Source: Lepus europaeus
Taxonomy: Eukaryota; Chordata; Mammalia; Lagomorpha; Leporidae
Assembly (NCBI RefSeq): GCF_033115175.1
Contig: NC_084835.1
Location: 58,572,448 to 58,636,447, forward strand
Direction: 5' to 3'
Length of the DNA stretch: 64,000 bases
In this document: piece after piece, positions 34,740 through 48,100 of the stretch
How positions within the stretch are numbered: the stretch's first letter is position 1
Layout: each line of letters opens with the position of its first letter
Notes under the pieces: model-generated
Seen by the model: the letters and a program-made list of their open reading frames with translations, nothing else
Database searches by the model: none
Told to the model about the DNA's origin: nothing
Made by a program: the position numbers and the translations under genes

Positions 34740-35460
34740 CAAAATGCCATTGCTGTAGCCAATGATCTTGTGGCCAGCAGAGAGAGAGAGAGAGAGAGAT
34801 CCTAGGATGACCTACCACGAGATCCAGGAGAATTACAACGTCCAGTGTGCCAGAAGCATGGGGAGATGGCGTCTTCAACAGACCCTCTGTCAACATCATG
34901 CAGTTGGCAGCACTGGTTGGGTCACCAATAGGCTTTGGCAGCCATGGCAGGGCCTTTGGTAGGGGCTGGTGTCAAAACCTCAATTCCAGCATTGGCACCA
35001 ACAGGAAACATTGCTACAAGGGGTCCAAAGCCGGTACAGCATAGGAGAAAGTGGTGTGTAACACAAGAACAAGGCAATTAAGGTGACAGCTTGACAATAT
35101 TCTGAGTTAGCATTTTAGACATACACATACACTGCACACAGACTGAATACACACACGTGTAGTGACACAACAGAAACATGAACAAGAATGGCTAACATCC
35201 ATTTCAGTCACGTTTGACAGAAAAGGCCAGAGAAGGGCTAAAAAGCTGCTTGTTTTATTTGATGATTTGTTCCTTAAGGAAAAGATCTAAAGTAAATATG
35301 GAAAAATACAATGTGGCCAAGTTGGAGTAAACTGCTCTGTGGGAACTGTCACCTAGCTTAGCTCCACACTCCGATGGGGTTGGAAAACACTAGCCAAAGG
35401 CCACAGCTCATCTACAAGCATCTGCAACGTACTTTTTGGAACTAGAAACCAAAGTAGGGG
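34740..35460. other. Intergenic; unidentified GC-richer segment 34800-35040
   Basis: A (GA) run at 34779-34799 precedes about 240 bases that stand out in composition. All frames are broken within about 70 codons and I recognise no protein. A decayed retrocopy or an unknown repeat is possible. Confidence 0.3.
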
Positions 35461-35760
35461 GTGGGTGTTTGGTCTAGTGGTTAAGATACCGCTTAGGACA
35501 CCCGCATTCTTTACCACGGCGCCTGGGTTCAATGGCCTGCTCTGGCTCTTGATTCCAAGTTTCCTGCTAATGTAGACCTGGGAAGGCAGTGGGAATGGTT
35601 CAAGTGGTTAGTTTTCTACATCACCCACATGGGAGACCCGGACTGAACTCCTGGGCTCATATCCCGCTTCTCCACTCACCATCCCGGGAGCCACTGGAAG
35701 TATCTGGGGAGGCGGGGGGGGGGGGGGGGGGGGGGGGCTAGCTGATGGAAAGTCCACCTC
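35461..35760 (+). mobile_element. Older C SINE with long G run
   Basis: GGGTGTTTGGTCTAGTGG head, GCGCCTGGGTTCAATGGCC B-box region and core with ATGGGAGACCCGGACTGAAC. A G run of 24 interrupts the 3' part. Confidence 0.8.
35714..35737 (+). repeat. G24 homopolymer
   Basis: 24 consecutive G, the longest G run in the window. Confidence 0.9.
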
Positions 35761-36234
35761 ATTCTCTCAATACAAAAAAGAAAATGTATCAGGTGGAAAT
35801 AACTTACTTTAAAATTATTTGTGGATTCATCTCCTCAACCATGTGCATAGATTACAAAGCTTATTAAACACTGAAGGATAAGTGCCCCCTCTTATCACTC
35901 TGCAATGCAAACACTGTTACTGAACAAATTCCTAGCATCTTAAAGTTCACATTGAGAACCTCCAGTGTAGTCCAGCACATTTCTCCCCGAACATTTCACT
36001 TCACTGACCACCGACAACAATGCACATTAGCTCATTACAAATATTCTGCTGAAGGCATTTCTCTTTGCACAATGTGTCTTGAGAGGAAACCATTATTTCT
36101 GGAAACATGTATTAGGACCCACCCCCTGCTGAAGAACTCCACACGGTCCCAAGGCTGTGTGGCATTTCCCTTCAAGAGACAACTCATCTGATACATTAAA
36201 CATAATCATCAATCTTTTAAAAGAAAATCTAAAT

Positions 36235-36240
36235 TTTATT
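36235..36240 (-). terminator. Candidate distal poly(A) signal of VAPA
   Basis: An AATAAA hexamer on the minus strand, followed within about 30 bases by a T-rich stretch and then GT-rich sequence. It is the last good signal before repeat-bearing intergenic DNA. Use of this site is inferred only. Confidence 0.45.
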
Positions 36241-37109
36241 CCAATGAGTTCATAAAACTTGATGGCAAGATACACAGAAGTATCCAAATAACTTTGCAAA
36301 TAATTTTTGATTCTCAAACATGTTGAAGTTGTGAGCTCTCAAGTGAAATAGCGCCCTAAATTTAATTCAAAGTTGCTCGATACACATTTATGTATTTACA
36401 GATTACATACATTAAGGATATACAAGTTGCATGACAACACCAAAGAAAGCAAACCCGCCCTCCCCAGTATTTAGTTTATACTGAAACCTTTTACATTAAC
36501 TGCTAACCTCTACTTCTGGAATACAGCACTGTACCAACATCAGCAACACATACTGCTCTGGAAATACACAACACATTGCCATTACTTCTAATTTCAATCC
36601 ACATTTTCTTAAAACTTATGTCATCAGTAACTTCTCCCTCTCCCAACCCACCGCAAGATATATCACTTGTCAGGACTTTAAGATTAGCCTATATAAACAT
36701 CTTTTGTCCTTTGTAGAACTATATAGTATCAAGAATTCAGGCCATAAAGACAACTGAAAAACACCTGCTTTAAATAATGATTCCATCTTAGAGGTCTATA
36801 CAGAAGAGATTAAGGTCACACTCTCATTTCCAGCCTTGAAGGCCACAGGAGCCGTTTCCATAAATCTTACAGGCCACCCTTTATGACCTGGGTAAGTCTA
36901 TTTAGAAATGTTCCTATTTGTTGGATTTGGGGGCTGAGACTGTTGGTTTGTTTCCTCTCACTTTTGATACAAGGGGAGAAAAGCCTTTGCAAATTTAAGA
37001 TGAAAATTCCCTACACAAAAACTTTTCAAATTATCAGTACGGTCTATATAGTAGAATCAAAGAAATCAAAAAATCACACTTAAGAGGTAATATTTGACTT
37101 GATGGATGA

Positions 37110-37330
37110 CAAAAGACAACAGCACAGGCTCAGCACCAGACCATCTAGAGCCAACTGCTTTTTGTTATCTATGCATGTGCAAACCTGAGCAAGCTCAACC
37201 TCTAAACCTGTCCCCCTCCCCTCACACCCAGGAGAGGTACGCAAGCACCTATCTCACAAGATCCCCCTGAAGACTAAGTGTGTTGACACAAAACACCTGG
37301 CACACAGAGGTAAGCTCTTCACAAATCATG
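37110..37330 (-). mobile_element. MIR-like fragment, in VAPA 3' UTR
   Basis: CCTGAGCAAGCTCAACCTC, CCTATCTCACAAGATCC and ACACCTGGCACACAGAGG follow the reverse MIR consensus. Confidence 0.6.
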
Positions 37331-37454
37331 TCATACTTAGCAACAGCCTACACTCATGATTTAATAAATTCATGACAAATTTTGGGGGTGACTGATCACC
37401 CTGCATGTCTGCCAAACAGTAATTAAAACAGAAGTGCATACAATTTCTCAACTT

Positions 37455-37460
37455 TTTATT
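37455..37460 (-). terminator. Candidate alternative poly(A) signal of VAPA
   Basis: AATAAA on the minus strand within AATAATAAAAAG, roughly 4.5 kb after the stop codon. It could produce a shorter 3' UTR. Confidence 0.3.
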
Positions 37461-38499
37461 ATTGTTGCACTTACAGCTCCTATGTATTCACAAGTGAAAA
37501 ACCTTCACTGGCTGTCCTGGCACTATTAACTTTACAAAGGCAGCTTCTGCATTAAGCAATACCTAAAGGTGACTCCTCCAATTTACTTTAGAAGAAAAGT
37601 AAACAAAGAATTGTGAAGTTTCCCTGTACCGCGGGACAAAGTTTAAGTCTATTTCTTATCTGTCTTTGACATTTAAAGGGATAACAAGCAGTTTGACTGC
37701 AAATGAAAATGACTCTCCTTTTAAAAAGGCTACGCAACTGCTCCCCCCAGAACAACTAGGTTAGCACTTCTCCGGGTGCTGCTCAGGGATCAGTAATTTT
37801 AAGGTCATTCTGCATTAATGTACTGCCGTAGCTGATTCCCATTGCTAAAAACACAACTATTCAGTTCCTTGCACCCTTTTTTCAAGCTGAATGTTATAAA
37901 CAGGAATAGCTGAAAAACAAGAACCTTTCTAAAGACATGTGCCCATAAGGCTATGCGTGATATATTAAATGTCCACAGCCTTAAGTGATTGTAAAAATGA
38001 AGCACTTTTGCACTTAAACATTTGGTTTTCAATAAACAATTAAGTGAAGAAAAAAATAAAACACTATTAGAATTGTTTAAACAGTTATAGGGAAATAAAC
38101 CAAGTGGGAATAGTGGTTGATGCTGCTGTACAAAACTGATTTTATAAGCTGCCTAAAATACATTTCTGCAATCAGAAATGACAGAGGAAGATAAAACTTT
38201 TCTTTAGTCCCAAGTTTTCAATTCTGCAAATATTTCAATGAATATTTCAAAGTTAACTCAAATGGCATATTTATTGCTCAACTGAAGTTCAAGTGTTAGG
38301 CACACAGGATGGTGGGAATGAACAGGCTGAGGATACGTTCAAGCTGGCTGGCCGGTCTCCAGGTACCCCTTTCCCTGCACAGGACTTCCAGGAAGCAGGG
38401 CTGCTGCCAAGAGTGGACCACCAAACACACCCTCAAAGGGCAGCTGCCCCCGTTTCCTCTATACCAGCAAGTCTGTGCTGTCAGAACTCAGGTCCCCAG

Positions 38500-38790
38500 G
38501 GCCGCCGCCTGCAATGCCAACATACCACATGGACACCAGTTCGAGTCCCAGCCACTGCACTTCTGATGCAGCTCTCTGCTATGGCATGGGAAAGCAGTAG
38601 AAGATGGCCCAAGTCCTTGGGCCCCTGCACCCTTGGGGGAGACTCAAAAGCTTCTGGTTCCCGGCTTCAGATCAGCTCAGCTCTGGCCGTTGCAGCCAAC
38701 TGGGGAGTGAACCAGCAGATGGAAGACCGACCTCTCTCTGTCTCTCCTCTGACTTTCAAATAAATAAATAAATCTTTAAAAAAAAAAAAA
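38500..38790 (+). mobile_element. C SINE antisense in the VAPA 3' UTR
   Basis: 5'-truncated (begins GCCGCCGCCTGCAATGCC), with B box GTTCGAGTCCCAGCC, core, CT region, AAATAAATAAATC and a run of about 20 A at 38779-38798. It is opposite in orientation to VAPA, so its own tail signal is not read in the mRNA. Confidence 0.92.
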
Positions 38791-40059
38791 AAAAAAAACT
38801 GGTCCCAAAGCCCGGCTATCAGTGCCTACCAGACGCGACTTTCATTGCTATGGAAACAAATGTTGTTTAACTGTTGAAAGGAAAATGACACTTAACCACA
38901 TTTTGAAACAGTTTATTTATTCACATAATTTCCTTTAAAAGTTAGGAAATAAAGATCACTTGTTGACCTGCTGCTTTTGTTTTCCCATACACTAAGCATT
39001 GATCTTTCCCTTACTCTCCTAAAGGTTGATTTCTTAAATCTGTGCATACACCAGAATCACTGAACAGTAACACACAAAAGCTCCAGGAAAATAATTCCTT
39101 GGATATATTCTGAAGTGGCAAGACGACATTTAGGGATACATACCCTGTAAGAACTGGTTTCTTTTTTTAACCTGTTAAAACTTGTTTTCAAAAGTGGTGC
39201 CTTTTCGAAGCATTGTAATCCCAAAGTATGCCCATACCAGATAATACCGATTTTAAAAGAACTCCTGAGCTAAGATACATGAAGGAGGAACTGAGAGAAT
39301 ATTTCTTTGACCAGAATTTCTGAAGTGATACAAGTTTTCCAATTTCTTTTAATGTTAACATACCACACACTCAGAACACATTTTTAAACGTGTTTCTTAT
39401 AAATACAAGAACAGGCAAAGTTAAATCAGTTACAGAAAGACTGAAAGAACACAGTGCATTTAGCATCCCATGTGAACGTAAGGCCATGATCACTGGAAGG
39501 GAATTTCAGTATTAGTAACAGTGTATTCCCTCCTGCTTACATATGCCTGTAAGCAGGTGGACAAAGCAACAAGTTCTATGCATGGAAGGAATGAAGACAA
39601 ACAATTTAATCTATATATAATCAACTACTACAGCTAGACTCTCTGAAACTGTAACTATTGGTAGTAAAATAATCTGATCACATTTCATACAATTGAAGTC
39701 TCTTATACAATCAGAGCATCTCTTGCTATGCAGAAGCCCACATACTTTATTTTCAAGATACTACCCAGACTACAACCTACTTCAAAACCAACCATTGTAT
39801 AATGCATTTTATAAAATGCCTACCTAAAAATACATCGTATTTTGTAAGGTTTATTTATTATCAATATGGGAAGCATTGCTAGCCTAAACGCTAAAACCAA
39901 ACATGTATGACACTATTTAACAGGAGCCTGCGATACAATCTAGTGACAGGGATTTTCACATATACTCATTAAATAGCATCTTATGTTCATTATTTCAGTC
40001 GTGTCAAATTAAGACAAATTTGTTTTTCTATAAAATTACCAGAGAAGACACTGAGCCAG

Positions 40060-40212
40060 CGTTGAAAGACCAGATTTCTAGTTCCAGTTCTGCTGCTGCC
40101 TATTTGTGAGAAAACAGGGAAGTTCTTGCGATGCTCTCGTAAGGTAAGGCCTCGGATTCCTCAATTACAGAACAAAGGGGCTGGACAGAATGAACTCTAA
40201 GGAGCATTCCAA
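40060..40212 (-). mobile_element. MIR-like fragment, in VAPA 3' UTR
   Basis: AGTTCCAGTTCTGCTGCTG, CCTCAATTACAGAACAAAGG and GAATGAACTCTAAGGAGC follow the reverse MIR consensus. Confidence 0.55.
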
Positions 40213-41988
40213 TAAAATGAGATTTTGCTGAATTTGTTAGATAGCTAACAAGCTTGATACTTAACACCAATAAAGTTGATTATATAGAAAGCTTTAAGCT
40301 AAATTACTGATTCTGCATTTATGGGGTGAAACAGAAAGAGGGTTTTTTCTGGCATGCTTTTCCAGTTTTAAGAGGGGAGGGTTTAGAGTGACAGCTGAGC
40401 ACACCACAAGGGAAACACTACTCACAGTAGCATGCTAGTGACGGCTTGGCATGGCTTATGTTTGTTTTCAGTAGCTTTTACGCATAAGCAAGAGGTTTTT
40501 ATAAGATACCATAGAATAATACAATACATGTGATCTGACAAATTCAAAACACATTTGAAAGGAAAAGACAACCAAAAACTCTTTCGAACACTTCACTTTT
40601 ATAAAATGTGTACACACCTGGGCCTAACATACTTCACTGCACCACATCAAGTCTCAGAATCCAAATTCCCTTTCAGGTAGTGTGCCTCTAAATTTTACAG
40701 AACCAACACCTGTTTTCAATCATCAAAATTCACTTGAGTTAGACTGTACACAAATGATAAGTTAATGTTATTTTCTCTCGCTCCAAAATTTTCTATCCTA
40801 GGACAAAATAAATGACATCAGACTACGTGCAGGAAAGTATCAGACCCTCTAATGTGTATTTATACTGAAAGTATGTTTCACACGGTTAACAGATTTGTTA
40901 AGGATAAAGCCATTTGTCACAAAGGAAATTCCCAAGGCTTGCTCAGTAATTGCCAAAATGACAATGCCAAATTGGGCGGCAGAAAACACACCTAGTTTTA
41001 ACTTTAATTGTGAGATATTATAAAGAATTACTAGAGAGAATAAGTCTTCCTTGAGAAGAGCATGATAAGGACGGAGTAAAGGTAAGGCAGTCCATGGCAT
41101 ACAGAGAACCTCACTACAAGTGCAGCACTTTCACTCTCCTGGCATTGCTTATCTCATTTTTTTACAAACTAATTATGATCTCCCAAAATATCAAACATAG
41201 CTTGAAACATCATCAACTGCTTTCCTTAAGAGAATGAGAACTTTTGATTACAAATACTGTAACATCCAAAAAAGAGTTTCAATGAAAGAGCAAAATTAGC
41301 ATTATAAATTTCAAATTACCCTACACAGTGGACACCCTGACACCCTCCCCCTCAATGACACGACAGACACAAACAGGCTATCGAGCAAGAATCTGTTAAC
41401 AGTTTTATTTTTTTTTTATGTTAAATACCATGGGACAGGATTGTAAGGATGAAAAAACTCAGTCAACAACTGCCTCACAAAGGATAAGAAAAATTCTGCC
41501 ATGATATTAGCAAAGGTAAAGGAGAAAATTTACACTGTAAGAGGCACCATTTCCCCACAGAACACCTCTTGGCATTTCCTGAATGAGTGGGATTAGCAAT
41601 CTAAATAAATCATATTTCAAGAGGTAACAGCAACAGATAAAATTTAAAGGGATTATTAAAATAACATTTACAAGACTCTGAACAATTCTTGAACTCTTAT
41701 TAAAACCACAAAGAAAGAACAATTCTTTATTTATGAATTTCATAAAGGACTGAATGTGCAACTGACATCTGCTAGTGATGATCTGATAATATACAATTTG
41801 TCCAGTAGCCGAACAGTTTGTTTTTATTGTGTTTTCTAACCGTAAGAGATCATTAAAGGCAAAGCCTATTATGACGCTGTACACACAAAAAAATGGTCAC
41901 CGCGGGCCATACTACCAATGAAATGGTAGGTAAACAAATCTTTTCTGGTCAAGAGAAAAAAAAGAAATAGCACTCGGCATGCTTCACT

Positions 41989-42147
41989 CTACAAGATGAA
42001 TTTCCCTAGAAAGAATCCAATGAAAATGGCTGCGATTACAACAAGAAGTGAAGGGAGAGGACTGGTGACGTTATCTCTGAAGGATGCAGTTGAGGTGGAG
42101 CCAGGTTTATCCGAATGTGCTACCTTTCTGAGCCTTAATCCTTCATC
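41989..42147 (-). CDS. VAPA: VAPA last coding exon: C-terminal membrane anchor and stop
   Basis: This exon holds 53 codons including the stop. It starts [20 protein letters not shown] and ends in the tail anchor [19 protein letters not shown], then IL and TAG (complement of 41989-41991). The acceptor is strong: an 8-T tract followed by CCTAG. The hydrophobic segment of about 17-20 residues near the C-terminus is the single transmembrane helix that places the MSP domain in the cytosol. Confidence 0.96.
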   Translation of the reverse strand, partial: DEGLRLRKVAHSDKPGSTSTASFRDNVTSPLPSLLVVIAAIFIGFFLGKFIL

Positions 42148-45100
42148 CTAGGAAAAAAAAAGGAAACAGATTTTAAAACCAAATATGCACAGAAATGAGA
42201 GCTAAAAATCTTTACAAAGACCTATGGCTTTGGGGATGGAACACGGATCTGAGACGAAGGAAGCTCCTGGCTTCAGCCTAGCCCTACCCTGGCCACTGCA
42301 GCCATCTGGGAAGTGAACGGGCAGATGGAAGATCTGTCTCTCCCTCTCTGTAGTTCTTTCAGATAAATAAATCTTAAAAAAAAAAAAGTAGTACTACTGA
42401 GATATATCTATGAATGAAATATTAAAAGGGTCTGAACCCGATTCTATAAGCCAGTGTCTTCAAGGTTCTTTTGGTTTTTAAATAGCAGGATCTTCTTTCA
42501 AATAAAATCTCATGTAGAGTAGCACCATGTAAAGCAGGGATGCAGAATCTTCTTTACCAAGGATCATTTGGATATTTCTAACATCATTTGAAGGCCATAC
42601 AAAATTATCAACTTATATTAGCTTGCTATAGATTTACTGAATTTCAAGTCCCACCTGCAGTTGCCTTGGCAGGGCCACAGCACAAGATTTTACAGGTTGG
42701 ATACTCCCCATCCCTGATATAGAGTAGAGACCAGGAATAAAGTCTCAGTCCTCTACCTCCCCATTCTGTCTTCCTAGTTCCAGTCCTGTGCCATCCCAGT
42801 CTCCACTTCTCCCCTCCCTGCCAAGAGACAATCAGCAGCTTTTTATATAAACCTACTGAGCACCCTAAGGAACACATATTTCATAGAAGAGCAGAATGTG
42901 GAAGTCACTGTAGGCAAAAAACAAATAGCATCCTTAGTGTTCCCACTATCCAGACAAGTGCTAAGGCTTGACAGCCCTCAAGGAGGTACTATGGAGTATG
43001 AAGAGTCACAGAAACTCAAATCACAAATCCTTTAGAGTTCACACATCAACCCTAGATACAGTGCCTTTGAGTGCCGTTCCTATACACATTTAACAGAAAG
43101 AATCATCAAATGTAGATAAACTCCCAGAACTTCGCTTAAACAAGCTTTTTATCATCTACTTTGATATGAAAAGTTTCAAAGCCTAAAAAGCAATGTAAAG
43201 GTCTTCAGATCTTGAACCAAGTAATCACTTGTTAGAGACAAATGGTTCATAGACCCCATTCACATCAGTCCTCCTTCACCAGCCCATCCCTTTATCCACT
43301 CAAATACATGAAATGACTACTACATGCACGTGCTGTGAACGCAGACAATAAAACAGTCTGACCCCAAAGAAATCATTGTCCAATAAAGGGAGAAAGATCT
43401 CCAACAAATAAGAGCAGAAATGTAGCAAGCTGTTTAGGACAAACACAATGCCATGTTACTTGTTGCGGAGGGAGAAAACTAGACTGAAAGGGTGAAAACG
43501 GAGTGCCTTTGTGAATGCACATGTATGTGCTCTGTGGTTAGGGACAAGATTTCAGGGCCGTACAGTCAGAAGGAGGAGCTCCTGCTAATGTGAGAGTGAG
43601 AATACAGACTCTGTCAAGTAATTCAGCCCAACACTGCCCAACACAAATATAAGTCTCAAGTATGAGTTGCATACATCATTTTACATGTTCTAACTGCATA
43701 TTGTAAAAAGTAAAAAATTAGGAGACCGGCGCTGTGGGCTGGGCCTCTGAATTTGGCACCAGCATGTGTCCCAGCTGCTCCTCTTCCAATCCAGCTCTCT
43801 GCCATGCCCTGGGAAGACAGTGGAGGATGCCCCAAGTGCTTGGGCCCCTGTGCCTACGTGGGAGACCAGATCGGAGTGAGTTCCTGGCTCCTGGCTTTGG
43901 ATCGTCTCAGCTCCAGCCATTGTGGCCATTTGGGGAGTGCGTTGGCAGATAAAGACCCTTTTTTCTGTCTCTCTACCCTCAAATTTTAAAAAAGGTAAAA
44001 AATAGAGTATTTTATCAATACTTTCAAAATTTTTAAATATGTAACTATATTTTTAAAAAAGGTTTCCCCTCCTGGTTCTAAGTTTTCAACATCAGGGTGT
44101 ATTTTACACTCACAGTACATCTCTGGCTGACATCTCCACGTGAGGGTGGCTACAGTGGAGGACAGGGAAGTCCTAGAGAGTTCCGCACGGCTGGGGTACA
44201 GAATGTCAAGAAGGGAAGAAGCAAAAGGGGACACAACAATGCTGAGGCCAGCCACAGGTTCCAGGGTGACAGCTGAGGAAAAGGACGGTGGGTCTTGAGA
44301 AGCCACGGTCAGACTGTTAAAAGGGGTAGAGTTAGCGATAAAAAGACCAGAGCAAAATGGCCTAGGTATTCCCATTTCCTTCACTTTCATTTCTATCAAC
44401 TTATTTACAACTTATTTTCAATCAACAGGACTTACTCTCAGGTGTCGATTTTCTTCTGAAAGCTTCATCATTTCTCCCTGAAGTCTTTTACACTCTTCCA
44501 TGAGTTTCCTTGTTTCGGTATCATTGAGGGAAACACTGTGCGGTTTTGGCATGGGTCCATCTTGTTTCGATGCATTCAGTGGGGCAGCTTTGCTAGGTTC
44601 CATGTCATTCTGTATTACAAAGATATTGGGAATTTTTAAACTAACCAAATTTCCATATAGATCTTAAGCAAATAAAAATGTACATTTCACATCCTTCTTT
44701 TCCAAAAATTCCTTAAAAGTTTTGACAATTTTCAATTTCATTAATAGTAATTTTAAGTACCACGTGTATGGTCATCTGTGAATAATTTTAAAAGGACTAA
44801 ATCATTAGGTGTCAGCATTTGGATAGTCAAAATAAGCAGCCCACTCCCTCCTCTGCTCCCATAACTCTTGGCACTTACCTCCACCATAGCACTTATATCA
44901 TAATTAAATATTTTTGAAGTTGCTTCCTCCAATACTTCAAAGGCTAGGAGGGTAAGAGCCATTTCTCTTTGTATTTACCCCTGAACCCAAGCACTTTGGC
45001 CAACAGTAGTTATTCAATGAAAGCATGCTGAATGACTGATGCCAACCAAAATCCAAATAATGAAGGTCATTTTCAGTGCTCTGATTCTGCAATTCAAATA

Positions 45101-48100
45101 AGGTTCTGGGGGTAGGGGAGTATATTGTAATCATTCCAGTGACATTAGGAACTAGCTAAGAAAAAACATTTCAAAGAAAACTGACTGCTATTAGTGGGAA
45201 AAAATAACTGGGAAGGTATAAACACAAATATATGACAAAAAAAGGGGGGGAGGGAAGGGTGTAAATAACCTATGATCTAAAACTCGAACATGATTCCTTC
45301 AAATTATTAGTAATAATTTGCTTTAATGTATGTGCTTAAATATGGAATACTACACTTCAGTAGTAGTTAATGTATTTTTAAAACCATGAGCTCCCAAACC
45401 TTAATTCTTACCAACTCTTAAGCACTTCAAACTAGAGGTAAGGGCCTGGAGACGAGTACCAAGGGCAGTTCCTAAATGGTCCCGAAGCCCAGGGTCTAAA
45501 GTGCCCCAATATCTGTCACGCTAGCATCACTTACAAATGCACTCTCTAACAGTACTAACAAGCCTTTTTCATTTACATTTTTACTTGTTAAACTTTTCTT
45601 AGATAGACATAAACCTGTTTTAGTCACATATAAACAAAGACATTTACAAAATTAACTTTTACGGTGTACCACAGCACTCATTTGCAAGATTTATCACAGG
45701 CTGTGGTTTATCACATCAACCACATCTCAGCAGTAAAATTTATAATACGTATAAAGAAACAGTTTGTTCAAGAGGCAAACTAGTATTTCTTATGAAGATG
45801 TGACTTAATCAGCACGCCTAAGTCAGTGTAGAAATGATTTATGTCATAATGAGGTTCTAACGTACAGCACTGTGTATGTCTGACTTGTCAGTGGATTTTC
45901 CCCTTTCAGGTTTCTCACGTAAGATTTTTTTACTGAAGCCTATATTTCACTTGTCCCCACACTTTTCTCTTGCTAGTGTTCTTGTTCTTAACTCTAATCT
46001 TCACCATGCCCATCAAATCCAACTTCACTATCAAAACTCTGGTTCAGATACATTTTCTTCTCTGCCAATATTCTTTCCTATTCTTTTTAAAGTGACTAAA
46101 ATTCACTTTAAAATCATTTTCTCATGTGCTTATATTCTATCCTAGTACCAGCCCAATTTATCATAATGAAGGCAGCACACTGTCTTCCTCTGTAAAAGCA
46201 GCAACAATAGTCAACAACATGGCAAGTGAAGAACCTTGAACCTTCAGGCTTTTGCTAAGAAATGAGAAAAAATATTCTCTCACCAAAAAGCTAAGAAACT
46301 CAGAGTATATACATAAAGTCAACAGTAAAGAGAAAAAAATTAACTAAGAATCATCAAGGAATTCCTAACTGGATTCTTAGTGTTAAATAAACTCTTGAAA
46401 TTTGAAAAAATTTTAAATTATGAGGGAAGGCAAAGAAATCACCCCCCATAATTTCATCAGTGCAGCATATTACTCACATTCCAATATTTTTTCATATGCA
46501 TTTTTATAAAAATCAACACTTTTTACCTTGCGTTTCATTTATACACACATAATTATCATCTTAAATAACACAGTATGTCATTACACATTCTGTGGCTTAC
46601 CAAAATAATTAATACCTTTCATTGTGGTTAAGCGTGTTAGAGGGGTCAGTGGTGTAGCACAGTGGGCTAAGCCACTGCCTGCAACACCAGCATATGAACG
46701 CTATCTCAAGCCCTCGCTGCTTCACTTCCAATCCAGCTAACTGCTTATGTGCCTGGGAAAGTAGCAGAAGTTCTTGGGCCCCTGACACCCACACAGGAGA
46801 CCCAGATGAACCTCCTGGGGATCCTGGCTTTGGTCTGGTCCAGACGCAGCCATTGCAACCATTTGGGAAGTAAATCAGGAGATAAAAGATCTCTCTCTCT
46901 CTCTCTCTCTGTCTTTCAAATCAATATTTTTTAAGTTGTTTGTTAAAATGGTTGCTTCTCATTCTGTGGAGTTTTAAACAATACAACACTGAGTATCTTC
47001 TTATGATGGTAGAATTAAATTTTTCTTCGTTTACTGAAAACTTTGTTAATGATGTTGTACTGATTTTATAATTATAAGAAACAATGTCATAACCAATTTG
47101 TAGAGTATAAACACAAGACTGGAATGAAAAGGATATAGGGAAATGTAAACATACTTCAAAACTGAGTTATGGAACAAATTATACAGAATAGTTATATCAT
47201 AGTATTATTTAGTCCCCCTACAAAACAGTCAACATACATAGCAGATGCAAAGAAATCTAATTTATTTATGCATATTTAAAGTATAAGCATATATAATCTA
47301 ACTGAGTTGGAGGTTAAAGGGGGGGAAGGACGAGCTGAGACATTCACGTAGTGACAATCTGATGACCCTGATGAGAAACACTAGGCGGGTGTGACTTTAA
47401 GTATACACTTCCATTCAGAAGCTCCATTAATGAGGTTTGGCTCCAGGAAAACAGCTTGTTCCTTGAGAATTGCTTCAGACTGGTTCAGAAAGAAGAGATT
47501 GGTTGTTCTGAGAACCATGAAATGAGCAAACTAGAGGAATTGAGCATGCTGTGACTCTTAGTAAAAAGTGATGCATAGTAACACTGCATTAACATTATAT
47601 TTAATACAACTTAGAATAAGCTCAAAGGTCAAGGTTGTGTATCAATTAAGACAACTTATCAATCTGTTGTATATTTTCCACTATTATTTAGCCTACCTGC
47701 AGTAGCCCTCTATATTTATGAGCTATACTTCTGCACTCCTTTTCAACAACCATCGTAACTTCAATTCTACTATTACAAATAATTCTACTGGAGGTAATTA
47801 GAAAAAGAGGGAGCTAGGGATTGGAAATAAAAGGGGAAAGGTAGAAGGCAGACAAGCTATTTTGCAGTGAAGGCTTGAGGAGAACAGGGCAGCTAAAGGA
47901 CATAAACATGGGGCTACAGTCTTATGACTATTATAAGTAAGTGGTGACAACATCCATAAGGGGGTACACAAAGGCTAAAGCCAACAGATAACGGCATGAA
48001 TTATCAGAGCCAGAACTAAGGTCTCAACCTGTGAATTAATATATGAGTAACAGGATAAGCTGAAACCTTTTTCTCTACTATAAACAAATTTACTGTTTCT

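Larger units (their letters stand above)
36215..41988 (-). other. VAPA: VAPA 3' untranslated region (inferred extent)
   Basis: The AT-rich region after the VAPA stop has no intron signal or open frame that I can support. I place the end just past the AATAAA at 36240-36235 (minus strand), because the sequence changes character below it and an older SINE follows at 35461-35760. Other AATAAA hexamers on the minus strand at 41409-41404, 38271-38266, 37460-37455 and in the block near 38909-38918 could give shorter forms. The region carries one antisense C SINE (38500-38790) and two MIR-like fragments. The distal end is inference. Confidence 0.55.
42148..44435 (-). other. VAPA: VAPA last intron
   Basis: This 2.3 kb intron contains a SINE 3' fragment at 42255-42388 and a C SINE at 43723-44000. 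Between them is single-copy AT-rich sequence with weak L2-like wording near 43290-43400. Confidence 0.8.
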
